Shown piece by piece: positions 46,781 through 58,716 of a stretch of 64,000 bases of DNA. Location of the stretch: the NCBI GenBank assembly GCA_963922205.1, contig CAWUHX010000010.1, forward strand, positions 1,674,001 through 1,738,000, written 5' to 3'. The notes beneath the pieces are model-generated. The model saw only the letters and a program-made list of their open reading frames with translations, searched no databases and was not told where the DNA came from. The translations under genes were made by a program, and so were the position numbers. The stretch's first letter is position 1; the number at the start of each line of letters is the position of its first letter. This DNA comes from Romanomermis culicivorax (taxonomy: Eukaryota; Nematoda; Enoplea; Mermithida; Mermithidae).

Positions 46781-47406
46781 AAAGCCGTATTATATTATAC
46801 CCTTGACACTTTTCTGTTGGTTTCAATTCAGTGCTTTTTTACCACATAAATTTTGCAGTTCTAAACACTTTGCAACACATTTGCTAAACAACACAGTAAT
46901 AAAAAATCTGTGAAAAATTTTTTAACGCTTAGTCAATCAGTCGGCGTTTGATTTTTCGGAAAAAATGATTCTAAAGTTGAGGCAAACAAATGCATCGAAG
47001 TTTATAGACCATCTACTCGTAGTAGGATTCTCTTTTATTTAACATAAAAATGTGAGAAAATTATTGGACTAGCATTTTTAGGCGCGGAGGGATCGGACAA
47101 AAAAGAATTCCTAACGACAAATTCTCGAAAATTTATAAGGCTATACGACCGACTACATAGAATATTGCAGGACGTGTTGGACATAAATTTGAATCGTTTG
47201 CTCATAAAATTATTGCCGCGAAAGGAGAAAAAATAACAAAATTATGAGAAATAGAAACTTAAAATCACGAAATATAATGAAAAGGCGCAAATAAAACACA
47301 TAGAAGAAAGAAAAAATCAACTTTTTTTCAAAGAAAATATTTAGTTCACTGCGCCCATCAAAAATTATTATAAATCATCAAACGAAATTGAGACATTGTA
47401 ATTTAC

Positions 47407-50400
47407 TTAGGCTTCGACAGGATCGTCACCGCCTTCATCAGGAGGGCCTGAAAAATATAAAAAATAGAATTTCACGTTGTGATGAATCTAGGAATCGTCA
47501 AAAAAATTAGCCCTGCAGAATTGAACGAAATGTAAGTAAGAAATATTAGTCTGGCGTCAGCAATAACTATCTGAACATCCAACTATAGTCTGTTTTTTAT
47601 AAAATGCTTCCAAATAGAAAAGTGACACAAATCAGTACTGTCGTCAAAATCGTTTACATAAAGTTCCTACTGTAAAATTCTTCACTCGAAAAATTGGTGA
47701 AGGTTAGGTCAGTAAGCTCACAAATTTCCAGTCCTTCATGATATACTGTTTATCAGGAAATCGCAAAAATGTGAAATACTACTTGCTTTCCACTTTCATC
47801 ATTTGGAAGCATTTCAAGAAAAACAGACTGTAGATGAACGAATGAGTATTTGACAACGATAAAATTTATGAAGTCTGAGTCGAGATTAGACCTTTTTTCT
47901 AGTTTTATAACACCATTTTTCGGTCATCATCGTCAACATAAAAAGCAACGATTTGAGGAAGTAAGTCGTTAATCTCTTCAGTAAAATGCATCCCGTGGGA
48001 TAATTATTTGTAGACTGGACATGAAGAAAGTGAGCAGAATTCGGTTGCTACTTTGCGTATAAATTGTAAAACCTATAGTCAGACAAAAATAAGAGTGGGA
48101 AGCAAGTACTATTCCATATTTTTATAATTTCCTGCCAAACCATATGTCACACAGGATGGAAAATTTTCAAGCTTATCCAACTAACATACTTTTTTGATTG
48201 AATAGCCTACAATAAAAGCCCTGTGTGAACGACTTCAAGGGCGGTACTTATTTTTGGTCCTTTTTCAATTTACAAACATTAGGAACATTATATAAAAAGC
48301 GACTATAATTACAGCAAAAGAAAATCACGACAACGTAAGGAAATATTTCGGAATTATAGATACTGATTTGAAAAGTTTTGGTGCGGAACCTTAAAGTTTT
48401 CGCAGCTTTCTGTATTCTTTGAACACAATCGTCTGTTTCTTTTATAAAATGCTTCTTTTGAAAAATGACAAACATTTGGGTGCGACCTCAGAACCATTTC
48501 AATTAGTCGATCATCGCAGCAAGTCAGCTATTCCATTAGGTCGACCAATGATATACATCATTGTTTTAAACATATAAATTCCTAGTAGGTCCACTGTCCC
48601 ACGAAGTGGACTATACTAATAAAATCGATTAGAACCGGACTGACCCAAAGTCCGTGACAACTCAATGATCGAAGTTAGCGAAATGTAATAACTTTTAGAG
48701 TTTAGGCTTAGGCTTAGAAGGCTTCGACGGCTTCGACTTAGGCTTAGGCTTATGTAAATTGCGGTGCAGTCGATTACATGGAACACTCGACACTGAGATG
48801 GTCGACTTACTGGGATAGTTGCCCTAGAGGCACAAATCAAAATTTGTACTGTCGTCAAAATCATTTACAAAATGAACGTTGTTATAGAATACTTTGTTCG
48901 GCCAATTGTTGGAGGTTAGTTGAGGTGATTCACAAGGTCCCAGTTCTGCACTACATATAGTTTAACACAAAATCGTATAAATAGGATATAATTACTCGTT
49001 TGCAAGTTTTATTATTCAGAAACATTACAGTACAAGACATTGGAGGGAAACGTCACTTTTTTACCGATTTCTACAGCTTCAAAAATCGTGAAATTTTTCT
49101 ATCTAGGACTAACCTTCAATGTTCAGGGTCAATTCGACGTTGGCTTCTCCGGCTTCATTCTTTATGTTACAGATGTACGTTCCACTGTCTTTGGCTTTGT
49201 AATTCTATAAAAATTTCACTTTTTACTGTACAGCGTATTGATTAAATAGAAATAATTCACCTTTAGCTCTAATTGAGCAACGTATGTATTTGGCGATTGT
49301 TCTTGATTTAAAATAAATTTGATGCGACTGCTTTCTTTCATCTTTTTGCCTTTCGGGTTGAGCCAAATGATCGTCGGTTGGAAATCGGCCTGAAAACCGA
49401 TATCGAAAACGATAGCCGCGTCGCCGTTTTCGACCGTTTTTTGCAAAATCTGCGGCTTGCGGGTGAAAGTGGGGGCGCCGGGTGGCACTATAAAAAATGA
49501 GGAATTTTCAAACCGAAAAACGACACAATAAAAATTATAAATTTCGCACCCTCAAATTTGACCGTAAAAGTCGCGGTTAATTTACCGGATTCATTCTTAA
49601 CAGTGCAAACGAATTGACCAGCGTCTTTTTCTTTGGTTGGCTCCTTAAAAATAAAGCCCACCTATATTGTTAACAACAATGAAAATTGAGAAGGATTACA
49701 GAATGTGAAGAGTTAAATAAAAAAAAAATTATAGAATTATATAATAAAAATCAATGTCCGATTTCAGCAAGAGACACCACAGATTGCAAAATTCAAATTA
49801 ATGATTCCGCTTCTAACCATATTACAGTCTATTTTTTATAAAATGCTTGTAAACGGAAAAATGAAAAAAATAAGTGCCACCCTCAAACTTGTTTACACAA
49901 ACTGTAGGATCTTTTTACAACAAACTGTAGGATCTCTTATTGAGGTCAGTTGTGCAGGCTCACAACTTTTCAGTCATAGGCAACATGTGGATTAGCAGGA
50001 AATGCCAAAAGTGTGGAATAATACTTGTTTTCCACTCTTTAATTTACAAGCATTTCAAGGAAACATACGCCAGTTAATTTCTTATTGACTTCATAATTAC
50101 TTTTGTTATTTCAGGCAACAATGTCCGATGTGAGGAAAGTTAGTTTCTTGTAGAAAAATTTAGTACACATACAGTGTATTTTAAGCTGCATCAGCTCAAA
50201 ATAATTTGTTTTTTGGTGCCATAATAGTACTCGACTGTGCCTGAGCACAGAAAATGAAACAGATTAGTTAGCTTACTTTACTTTGATCATTAGGATGAAA
50301 ATTAATAATTTTAATGAACGTTAGCGTCTGGAAAATTTTGAAAACTTTTACCATTAGGGGGCTGCAGATGGATCAGATATCTGTCTCAAAATAACTATGG

Positions 50401-53400
50401 AATTTTTGTAAACGACGGTCCTACTAACTACCAAAAAAGCTCAATAAGAATCTATAATTCAGTGGTTTCACATTTAAGTTATTCCAATCAATTTTTGGAT
50501 TTGGAAGACACATGAAATCCCGACGTATTGTAATAGATAATTATGCTATTTAATTAATACTTTGGAGCAACAAGGTGCTATGTGACACTGCACTTATGGC
50601 TACATAACATCTTGTTGCCCCAAGGTATTCAAATGCAAAAAAGCTGGAACTTCAAATATTTTCTGATTACTGTAATACCTAAAGGTGAGGCAGTATTAAA
50701 CGATGTTTGTAATAAATGTGACTGGAGCCTCGGTAGCAGATGCGGTAGACGTATACACAACGAATGCTAAACTCACTCTGATTTCCATGGACACGTGATA
50801 CAACATATTGCCTTCTTCTTGATAGGCCAGTTTGATTCGATCGGTTTCGGACACCAACTCATCGCCTTTGTTCCACACAATGGTGGGTTTCGTTTTCGAT
50901 TTGCACCTGAATTCCATGACCAAAATTTGACCATCGTCCCGCGACGATATTTTCGGCTTTTCGACGAAGGTCGGGGCGCTGAAACCTTGAAAGAGAAAAA
51001 AACTGCAGAATATATATTTTAGCGCGCTTTTCCCTACTCGTAGACGAATGCCCAAAATTTGAATATTTTCTTGTATGCTAACCATTTGTATTTAAGACAC
51101 TAAGTTTCAGTGTCATGAAAAATGTAAATAAAATGACATAATAGTCGCATGATAAACTTTATTACATAATATATTCGTTCTATTTTTCTGCAGAAGATGC
51201 GAAAAATGCCCAGAATTTGCAAATGTTCAACCGGATTACTACATTTCACCAGTGCTGGACAAAGGCAGAAACCTTCGCAATACTTCATTTTTTCCAAATC
51301 AGTCTTGTAAAAAAAAGGATGGGCATACAAATAATGAACAACTTGCTGTCTGCCGATTTTTTTCTCTCAGATTGACTGTAGCAATTAGGACGATTGCTGA
51401 TTTTTGGATTTTGATTGCATTTTTTCGGCTCTAAATTGTATACCTGTTTGAGGCCCAACCAGTTGAGGGGAGAGTAAACCCAACATTTTGGGGTTGGGGT
51501 TCCAACATTTCCAAAATTTCGGGGAGGGGGGTCGAAAACCCCTAAAAAAATTCGAAAAAATTTCGAAAATTTTCCCAAAAAAGGTCAAAAAAGTCACTTT
51601 TTTCCTGATTTTTCCCCATTTTTCCAAGTTTGGGGGGGGGGTTGGGTATAGGGTTGACCAAGTTGGGGGTGGAGGCTCCAACATTTGGGTATAGGGTTCG
51701 ACCAAGCTGGGCATGAGGGTCCCCCCCAATTACAGGTATGCAAATTGATATTTTTTATGTTGTATTGCCTAACGAACACATGGAAGCTGATAAATTTCTA
51801 GCGGATTTTTTTCTTTTCTGCCTAAATTTCATTCATTTATTTTCAAGCGAGCCTGCAATGAAAAAATGCAAACAATTCCATCGACAGGTGATGACCATGC
51901 ACTGCAAGGCAACATTTTTCCAAGTTGTAGATCTGACTGCTACACTCAACCTGATAAGCTTTGTACGCAAGTTTTTAAGACACGATTTCCAAGAGGCTCA
52001 ACCTTCTCTATGATAAGTTGAAAATTAATCATATCTCAAAATGAGATATTTTGGATAGTTCGTGCGCTGAGTTTCATGGTATCTTCGGTTTTGCTTAAAA
52101 ATGAAAATTCATGCGGCTACAGTATGCCAAAGTTTGGAAATTGATAATTTTTTGAAATTTTTCAGTAGTCTTGCAGGTCAAACAATATTGAATATTCCTT
52201 TTACATAGGAGAAAATAGCTATCTTTTAGTGTAACATTTACTGTAAATAATTACATATTACGCCTTTGAAGAGAGTTCAAAGTGTCAAAAATGAAACGTC
52301 AGAATAGAAAATTTTGGTTTATGGGCATTAACGAGCACCTTCGCTTTGGATGCCGCAGAATTTTATATTCTTATTTTATAGATGATGCATTCTTACTGAA
52401 TTGGTAAAATTTTCGTCAAAATTTTTTTACCGTATGGGAAGCAGCACATCTCTGAAGGAGGCATACTTATGGAATACACTCAGACGTCACTGCATTTTTC
52501 AGGTGACTTTTGTCTAACATATGTGATAAGTTTATTATCTGTACTATAGAATGATCAAATAACTAACAGACTATAGTTTGATGTACAAATTGTTCCATAA
52601 ACAAACATTTTACACACTGCAAAAAGGTTCAAACTGTCGAAAATGAGAAGCAAAAAAAGAAAAACCTTGTTTATGGGCATTCCGTAGCGTCTTCAATCGT
52701 GACGCCCATATTTTTATTCTCTAATTCATAAATTTCTACAGTAGCTGCGAAAGTAACATCTCATCATCAAGCATTGTTGTGGCGGCTGTAGACATTTGCA
52801 TACACTGCACTGTCATTCAAATTTGTTTTTGAATCTGGATAAATGTCCAATCAATAAAGTTCTAAGAATACAGGATGCATCTTTACCCCACACATTATTA
52901 GAAAAAAATGTGGCTCAAAGTCGTGATAAATTTCCATTGAACAGGGTTTGATGGTTTCTGAACCAAGTGCTACAAATGAAAAATTGAAAACTTCGAAAAT
53001 ATTTATCCAATTTCAGAAATCGAGTAATTGTTTTGAGTCCATTTACAGAAAAACGGCAAGAGGTATTCGGATACTCTCTGGTTTATTGGAAAGGCACTGC
53101 AATCTACTACCACATGCTCTATTTCCGCATGGCTAATATCACGTGGTGTGAAACAGGGTGCCTTTAACTGTAGAGGACTTTCGCAAAGGTTATATAACAT
53201 AGGCCGGAGTAAGACAGCCGACATTTATTTTTTAACTTTAAGCGTATAGCTTCCATTTTTTTCAATCAAATTCCTAAACAGAGGAATTTCTTTTTTAAAG
53301 CATTCTGTTGCGCTACCTTTGTAAATTGGTCCATGAAATTTTACCAATGATTCGACTCGCATCTGTTTTTTATTGGCCTAATCTGAACGTTTTCAATGTT

Positions 53401-55222
53401 TTCTATATCCCGTTATTGGCATATTTAGTGACATTAAACAGCATTTTTGTATCAACTTTCAGAATACAGCTCTCAAAACGGTACATAAATTTGATTGAAA
53501 TTTTAACACAATATGTCAAACGTTAGTGGCTACAGAAATCAAGAAAAAATTCTGCAGCATCCTATGGTAGATGCCCAAAAAAGACAGCAAAAGATTTTTC
53601 GGCCTATTTTTACATCCGTTTTGACACTTTAAAACGGAATAAAAAGTGTAAGGTAAGGAATTGGAAAATGTTTTTCATACACTGTAGATAGCTGGAGCAT
53701 GGTCTTCTGCATGCAATGAACATTTGGCTTCAGAGTTACGTCTTTCCTGAGTAGTAATATTTCGATACACGTGTACAGACTGAAAAAAGCCAAAAAATGT
53801 AAAAATTCCAAACTTTGGAGTACTGTAACTATGCGAACTTTGATTTTTATGCGGAACGAATGCTATCATGATACTCAGCATGTAAAACTACTTTAAAAAT
53901 GTCTCTTTTTCAGACATTGTTAATTTTTCCACTCATCATAGGTCAACAGAGCAGAAGGTAAAATCTCTCAGAAATCATGTCTTAACTATTTGCATGAAAA
54001 TTTTTTTTCTTTCGAAGGCTCATTTGGAAAAAATTAACTGTAATTGACGGCGTAGTCCAGCTGAGTGAAAATATTGGCACATCTCATATTACACAGATCT
54101 TTTTTCACTCGAATCTTCGGATTATTTTGCTTTCTGAGGCTCATTTAAAAATGAATAGACTAATCTAATGTGCAGAAATCTACAGGAACTAAAATTAGGG
54201 AATTAAGCTCTATATTTTAAACGACATGAACTTATATAAAATACGTAGTCAAATTCTACACTTTCATATCTGTCAAATGTACACATTTTCTAGTTGCACT
54301 GTGGAAAATATCTATCCTTACCTGTTAGCTTCAAGTTGAAATTTGCATTTCCTCGTCCGTGAGGGTTCGTAATGGCACATCGATATGCTCCAGCGTCGGA
54401 ATCGTCTAAATCCTGAAAGAAATTCGCTCTATCTGCCAAAAATTATTATCACCTTATCCGCTAATCCAATTATTGGGTCATCGGGGTCAGTTTTCGAATT
54501 TTGCAAAAAAACGTAGAAAGCAAAATCTCTCTCTTCCAAAGATTCTGGAACAGTCTTAAATTTTTAATTTTAGATGAACCTCTTTCACTGTATCGACTGA
54601 AAGATGAGTGAGCAATTAGAAGTAAGCAAAGTTCTGATAGCAAAGGAAATCAGCTAAAGCTTCTAATCATGGAATCAAAAGTGTTATTTCAAATCTATTT
54701 TGACCTGGGCCAAAATCGTGATTTTCTCGATTACATTTTTTACTCCAAAATATTAAGTTTACAATATGAGTTTGCCCAATCATGGATGTGCTCAAACGCA
54801 AATTTCTAAGGTTAAAATTTTGATTGGTGCAAATAAAAGATGAAAAATAAAAAATTTACTGTTGATATTTACACTGAGTTGTCTTTTGAATTGAAAAGTA
54901 AATAGTTATAAAATCAAAAAATGTTTTTTAAAGTTCAAATACAACTATTATTTTGGTGACTTTTCAGACCGAAAAACACTGAATCTGCATCATTAAAATT
55001 TTCACTCACTCTTATCTGAAGTATGGCGCTGTAGGCGTCTTGACCGGTGCCGTTCAATTTGAAAGCGAAACGATCCGAATTCGGGACTTCATTTTGTTCG
55101 TAGAACCATTTGATGTCCGGGGCCGGGGACGCTTCCAAAAAACATTCCAGTTCGATCGACCCGTCGTCGTTTTGCCTGGCCACCGGTTGTTGTGGGAAAT
55201 GCGGCGGTTTATCTTCGGGCAT
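47407..55222 (-). CDS. dim-1: Three-Ig-domain muscle protein, DIM-1-like, complete
   Basis: Seven phase-consistent exons: 55222-55010, 54412-54322, 50985-50777, 49643-49550, 49487-49261, 49204-49114 and 47447-47407, giving 321 residues. Each I-set Ig domain is split into two exons: first half with the Cys and Trp (ELECFLEAS...[12 protein letters not shown]...IVWN, FDIGFQA...IIWL), second half with the DAGxYxC-type motif ([33 protein letters not shown]). The third domain lacks the first-half Cys (Phe/Gly instead). Each domain opens with a PxF segment (PPHF, APTF, APTF). The protein ends in an acidic tail [12 protein letters not shown]. Size, number of Ig domains and the lack of other domains match the short isoform of C. 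elegans DIM-1, which acts at muscle attachment sites; this assignment is from memory of the family. Introns range from 56 nt to 3.3 kb. Confidence 0.75.
47584..47833 (-). mobile_element. TATAGTCTGTTTT miniature element, complete copy in the last dim-1-like intron
   Basis: Ends CTATAGTCTGTTTTTTATAA and AAGAAAAACAGACTGTAG. The interior includes GAAATACTACTTGCTTTCCA, so it is opposite in orientation to the copy at 12888. About 249 bp. Confidence 0.7.
48075..48215. repeat. Fragment of the TATAGTCTGTTTT miniature element
   Basis: Family interior words GTGGGAAGCAAGTACTATTC and CAAACCATATGTCACA occur in order, but no inverted end is left beyond CAGACAAAAATAAG. Confidence 0.4.
48702..48752. repeat. 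Short TTAGGC telomere-type tract
   Basis: Two runs of the unit TTAGGC, two units each plus a partial, separated by a GGCTTCGAC GGCTTCGAC duplication. TTAGGC is the nematode telomere unit; the tract is too short to prove telomeric origin. Confidence 0.4.
49823..50070 (-). mobile_element. TATAGTCTGTTTT miniature element, diverged copy in a dim-1-like intron
   Basis: Left end TTACAGTCTATTTTTTATAA, right end ACAAGCATTTCAAGGAAACA, with interior words GGCTCACAACTTTTCAGTC and ATACTTGTTTTCCACT in the orientation of the copy at 47584. Confidence 0.55.
51470..51735. repeat. G-run-rich intronic repeat block
   Basis: Contains tandem copies of CCAACATTTGGGGTT- and GGTATAGGGTTCGACCAAG-type words, a run of ten G at about 51631, and AAAATTTC words. 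Several G-runs on one strand could form a quadruplex. It lies in the 3.3-kb third-to-second exon intron of the dim-1-like gene. Confidence 0.5.
52262..53645. repeat. Intronic repeat family: two direct copies and one inverted
   Basis: Copies start near 52266 and 52618 (each has a TTCAAA-TGTC-AAAATGA block followed by TTATGGGCATT and later a GATG/GACGC and AATTTTATATTCT/ATATTTTTATTCT block). A reversed version lies near 53545-53645 (CTGCAGCATCC then GATGCCCAAAAA and TTTGACACTTT). All are in the large dim-1-like intron and non-coding. Confidence 0.45.
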
Positions 55223-57390
55223 TGTTCAGTTTTGTTATTGGGCCCGACAAGGGATGAGGCGATCAAAACAGATCTAAATAAGAAAAAAATTTCGACAGTT
55301 GACGTATAGTATGTATATTACTAGCACAAGTGTGAATACAGAAGTGTAAATGGTTGAACTGTGAATCAGAAGTGCCAAAAGTTAGCATACTTCACCAGAG
55401 GGGCTGGTATAGGTCACATGTGGACGTTGAGCTAGGGAACAGAACCCATGTCGATGACGAAAAAATGGTTTTCCATTGATGGTTTCACTAGACCAGTCTC
55501 AAAATTTTCTATTTTGTTGAAAAATTATTTTGTTCAGAAGAATGCATTTTTTTCTTTTTCCGTGAAAATTTTTGCTCTTCGTGTCACTAAATAACTTTTA
55601 CCTTGTTTTCCTTGAAAATTTCCCACAAATGTCATAAGTGCAGCTGCACTCTGTGAGGTGACCAGAATTTTTTTACGTTCGAGTGAAATATTCACCTATA
55701 AGGCTTAAAAATATATCACTTTCTCCTGGTTTGAAATGTCCAACTTTGATTTATTTGAAAAATTACAGTTATTTTTCCTGAATAATCATTCTGTCGAACG
55801 ATATGCTTGGCAAAAAATCGTTGAAACATGAAATACTACTAGGTTTTCAAGAACACTTCAAGAAAAAAGGACTAAGTCAAAGGGCTGTACAAGGATTCTC
55901 TTGTCATTGATTCAAGAATTCTGCAGGATTATGCTTTCTGGAGCGCAAATTTTTATAATTTTTCGCAGGGAGCGCTACTTTGGGTTCAGGCAATCAAAAC
56001 TTAGTAAATCAAAACTTATTATGTAGTACGATAGTTCACACTAACAGACGTTCGCTCAGTTGTCTTAATTGCATTTTCAATAGATAACATGACTAGTGGA
56101 TCATTTTCTGCACAGCCATCTCATTAACAATTGACGTCAGATCAACTATGAAATTCATTTTGAAAAATCTAAAGAACAAAAAATATTCAAATTTTCCGGG
56201 CTCCGACAACGGGCAGGCGCTCCACCACGCAAATATATTTCAACAATTTAAAAAATTTTCCGAGACGACCAGTCACGTAAAAAATGAAGCTAGAAATTGT
56301 GACACACACAGACATAAACACAAAATAGAGAAGCTGTGAGGCGAATTTTACTGACACACAACTTTGTAACCAAGAATGGCGTTGCAAAAAGAATATTCTG
56401 CTATTGGTTGGTTAAAGAACCTTCTGGGAAACGAAAGAATTTTAGGTTTTGGATATGTAGAACTTCTTTCACTCTCTTTTGCTAATGTCCAAGTGAAAAA
56501 TTTTTAAGCGTACATTGTACGTTATAGCCAAGAAGACCAACAACACCCCTACGAAAATCTTTCGTTCGTGTGCTATTTTGAGTGTTTCAAGGAAAGAAGT
56601 CCTATTCTATAGTAGCCAAGACAGAGAAAGAAAATTCGTTGCAGCTCAAAAATTTTAATGACTAACAACGAGTTTAGTAACTTTTCGATGAAAATTTCCT
56701 ATACACTGGTCGCTTTCGGAAGAAAGCTTATAGCAAATGCTGACTGCAGAGGCGTAAAATATTGGTGCTCTAGATTTTTTGAGTTTATCGAAATTTCGGC
56801 TAGTCATAGAAGCCACGAGATTTGAGAAGCTGAACCAGGCATAAATTTCTGGAGTGGCTCATGGAAGATGCGTTATAGCGTGACGTCACCAAGTCCTGAA
56901 ATTTACCAAGATGATCAAAGAACAAATTTGAGAAAAACTATTTTTTGTGAAGATAAGACATATAAACGCATGACTCATTTTAAAAAGTATTCTTACTATG
57001 CGTGTGTTATCATTTGACCAAAAATAAAAATATAATTCCTTCGCCCATTCTCACGGATCTATAAATGACCACAGAATTTATTAACCAAAGTTTACATGAA
57101 ATTTCCGCCAACATCGGACTACGTTTACCACTGGAAGTCGAAAATGATGAAAATCAATAACTATTCTTGCTGTTCATCACTAAACTCAAGGCGGTTGAAA
57201 TCCAAAATAAGACGTGTGGTCACTCTCCGGCATGTCAATCACAGAAAAAATTTCTGACAATCGCATTTTCTCCAAAATTTGATAGTCGCAACAGTTTTTA
57301 TACTACAAGGCTCCTCAAGACAGTTCAATTGGGCTTCAACAGGAGAAAAAATTCGGGATTTCACAGCAGAAGCAACACAGATGTGTACTA
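55223..57390. other. Intergenic stretch
   Basis: On the minus strand a TTTTCTTATTTAG acceptor ends near 55274, about 50-60 nt before the dim-1-like ATG, and may be its trans-splice site. Beyond that I see no gene; a degraded miniature-element interior lies near 55800-55880. Confidence 0.35.
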
Positions 57391-57394
57391 TATC
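57391..57394. other. Target-site duplication TATC (left)
   Basis: TATC directly before TGTTGGGCACCC; the same four bases follow the LTR end at 58713-58716. Confidence 0.75.
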
Positions 57395-58712
57395 TGTTGG
57401 GCACCCTGTGTACTACATCTGTTGGGCATTTATATTTTTACTAATTTCATAAAATACAAAACCCAAAAACACTAATAAAATTACTAAAATCCAAAAAAAA
57501 TCAAAAAACCACAAAATCCAAAAACATTATTTAAAATTTTCGGTGCTGCTGGCCAACCAAAATTTTCTTCTTGACAAAACCGGTGCAGAAGGCAACCACA
57601 AAAATATTTTTAAATTTTTGGCCACAATTTTTTGCTCAATTTTTAGCCCATTTTTAATTTTGTGATACTCGTACATTCCCGCATCGTCTTTATTTTATCG
57701 TGAATATCATATCCTATTTTGATTTAATTTAGAAAAATAGAGACACCGGAAAGATTTTCATGCAATTAGACCAATGACCAACGACTTGCCACAACATGCA
57801 GACCAAGCAACTGAACCCGAAATCGACCCAATTCGGCACTGACATCATCATCAAACTCCTTAGGACAGGAGGTATTTGATCAAAGCTGAGGTCAAAATGG
57901 GCGTCACTTGCCAGCCATCGCCGCGAAGTCCTTGGTATTCGTTGTGTCCAACAACCATTACGGGAGTCTGAGTGAGACAGACTGTGAAAACGGGAGTCAA
58001 CCGGATTGGTAGATTTTTTGGTTAATTCTTTTAATGCCGGGGTAACCCGGCCAAAAGTTTTTTTCTACCTCCCGTAGGTCGGTTTCGATGCGAGAGGGAT
58101 GTTGGGCACCCTGTTGATGGCAAGCCGCATTGGGAAATCGCCATGCAAATCAAAGAAATGGACGACCAGTGGCGCAAACATTTGCATAGAAATGGAGCCC
58201 CACAGAAAGACGAAAAAGTGATAGTGAAATAATTCTTTCACATATTACGGTTTTTATTATATTTTGATATATTTTTGCTGGCGTCCATTAAAAATATTCC
58301 CAGCAACATCTTATTTTGCATAAAAATAATAGTGGTCATTCCACCTTTTTTCTATAATTCGTCAGATCTATTGCTTCATATATTTATTTATTCTTTAGAT
58401 TCGACTATTCGAGGACAGCAGAGGGCCAAGGGCCCAGGCGCCAGCTTGCAGTCAGCAAGCTCTGGAAAACCTGTTAGGGGATCCAATCAAGTAAGTCTAT
58501 CCCTGAGGGGATTCCTTGTCTCAGCTAAGAGACTGTGGAGCTCTCTGGTGAGGCCCCGCATTTAAAGTTAAATTATCTTTGTTGTTGTAGGTCTGGGTAA
58601 CCGGACTGTTGCACTATCACCGAGGCTTAGCCAAGGGAGTAGTTCTAACAGGTCAGTTCAGACCAGAAGCCTCCATCTTTTCTTAAACTCCTAAAAAAAG
58701 ACCTGCACAACA
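57395..58712 (+). mobile_element. Internally deleted relative of the 14.6-kb retrotransposon
   Basis: On the plus strand it begins with only the first 15 bp of the LTR (TGTTGGGCACCCTGT). It then jumps into the 3' non-coding part of the internal region (57427-58099, matching the reverse of 30910-30206) and ends with a full LTR at 58100-58712. A 25-bp duplication of flank plus LTR start lies at the left junction. All gag, pol and third-gene sequence is missing. The TATC duplication on both sides shows that it inserted as a unit or was deleted after insertion. Confidence 0.85.
58100..58712 (+). repeat. 3' LTR of the deleted element (613 bp)
   Basis: Starts TGTTGGGCACCCTGTTGATG and ends CCTGCACAACA. 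Aligns along its length with the two other LTRs but is more diverged, and keeps both octamers (58143-58150 and 58180-58187). Confidence 0.9.
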
Positions 58713-58716
58713 TATC

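Larger units (their letters stand above)
45687..47406. other. Intergenic stretch with a miniature element
   Basis: No supported gene between the F-box gene and the Ig-domain gene. It contains the inverted-repeat element at 46168-46382 and the GC-richer patch at 46590-46780. Confidence 0.35.

Noticed and set aside
51285..51729. Pro/Phe-rich minus-strand frames in the G-rich block
   Set aside because: They arise from the C-run side of a simple repeat inside an intron.
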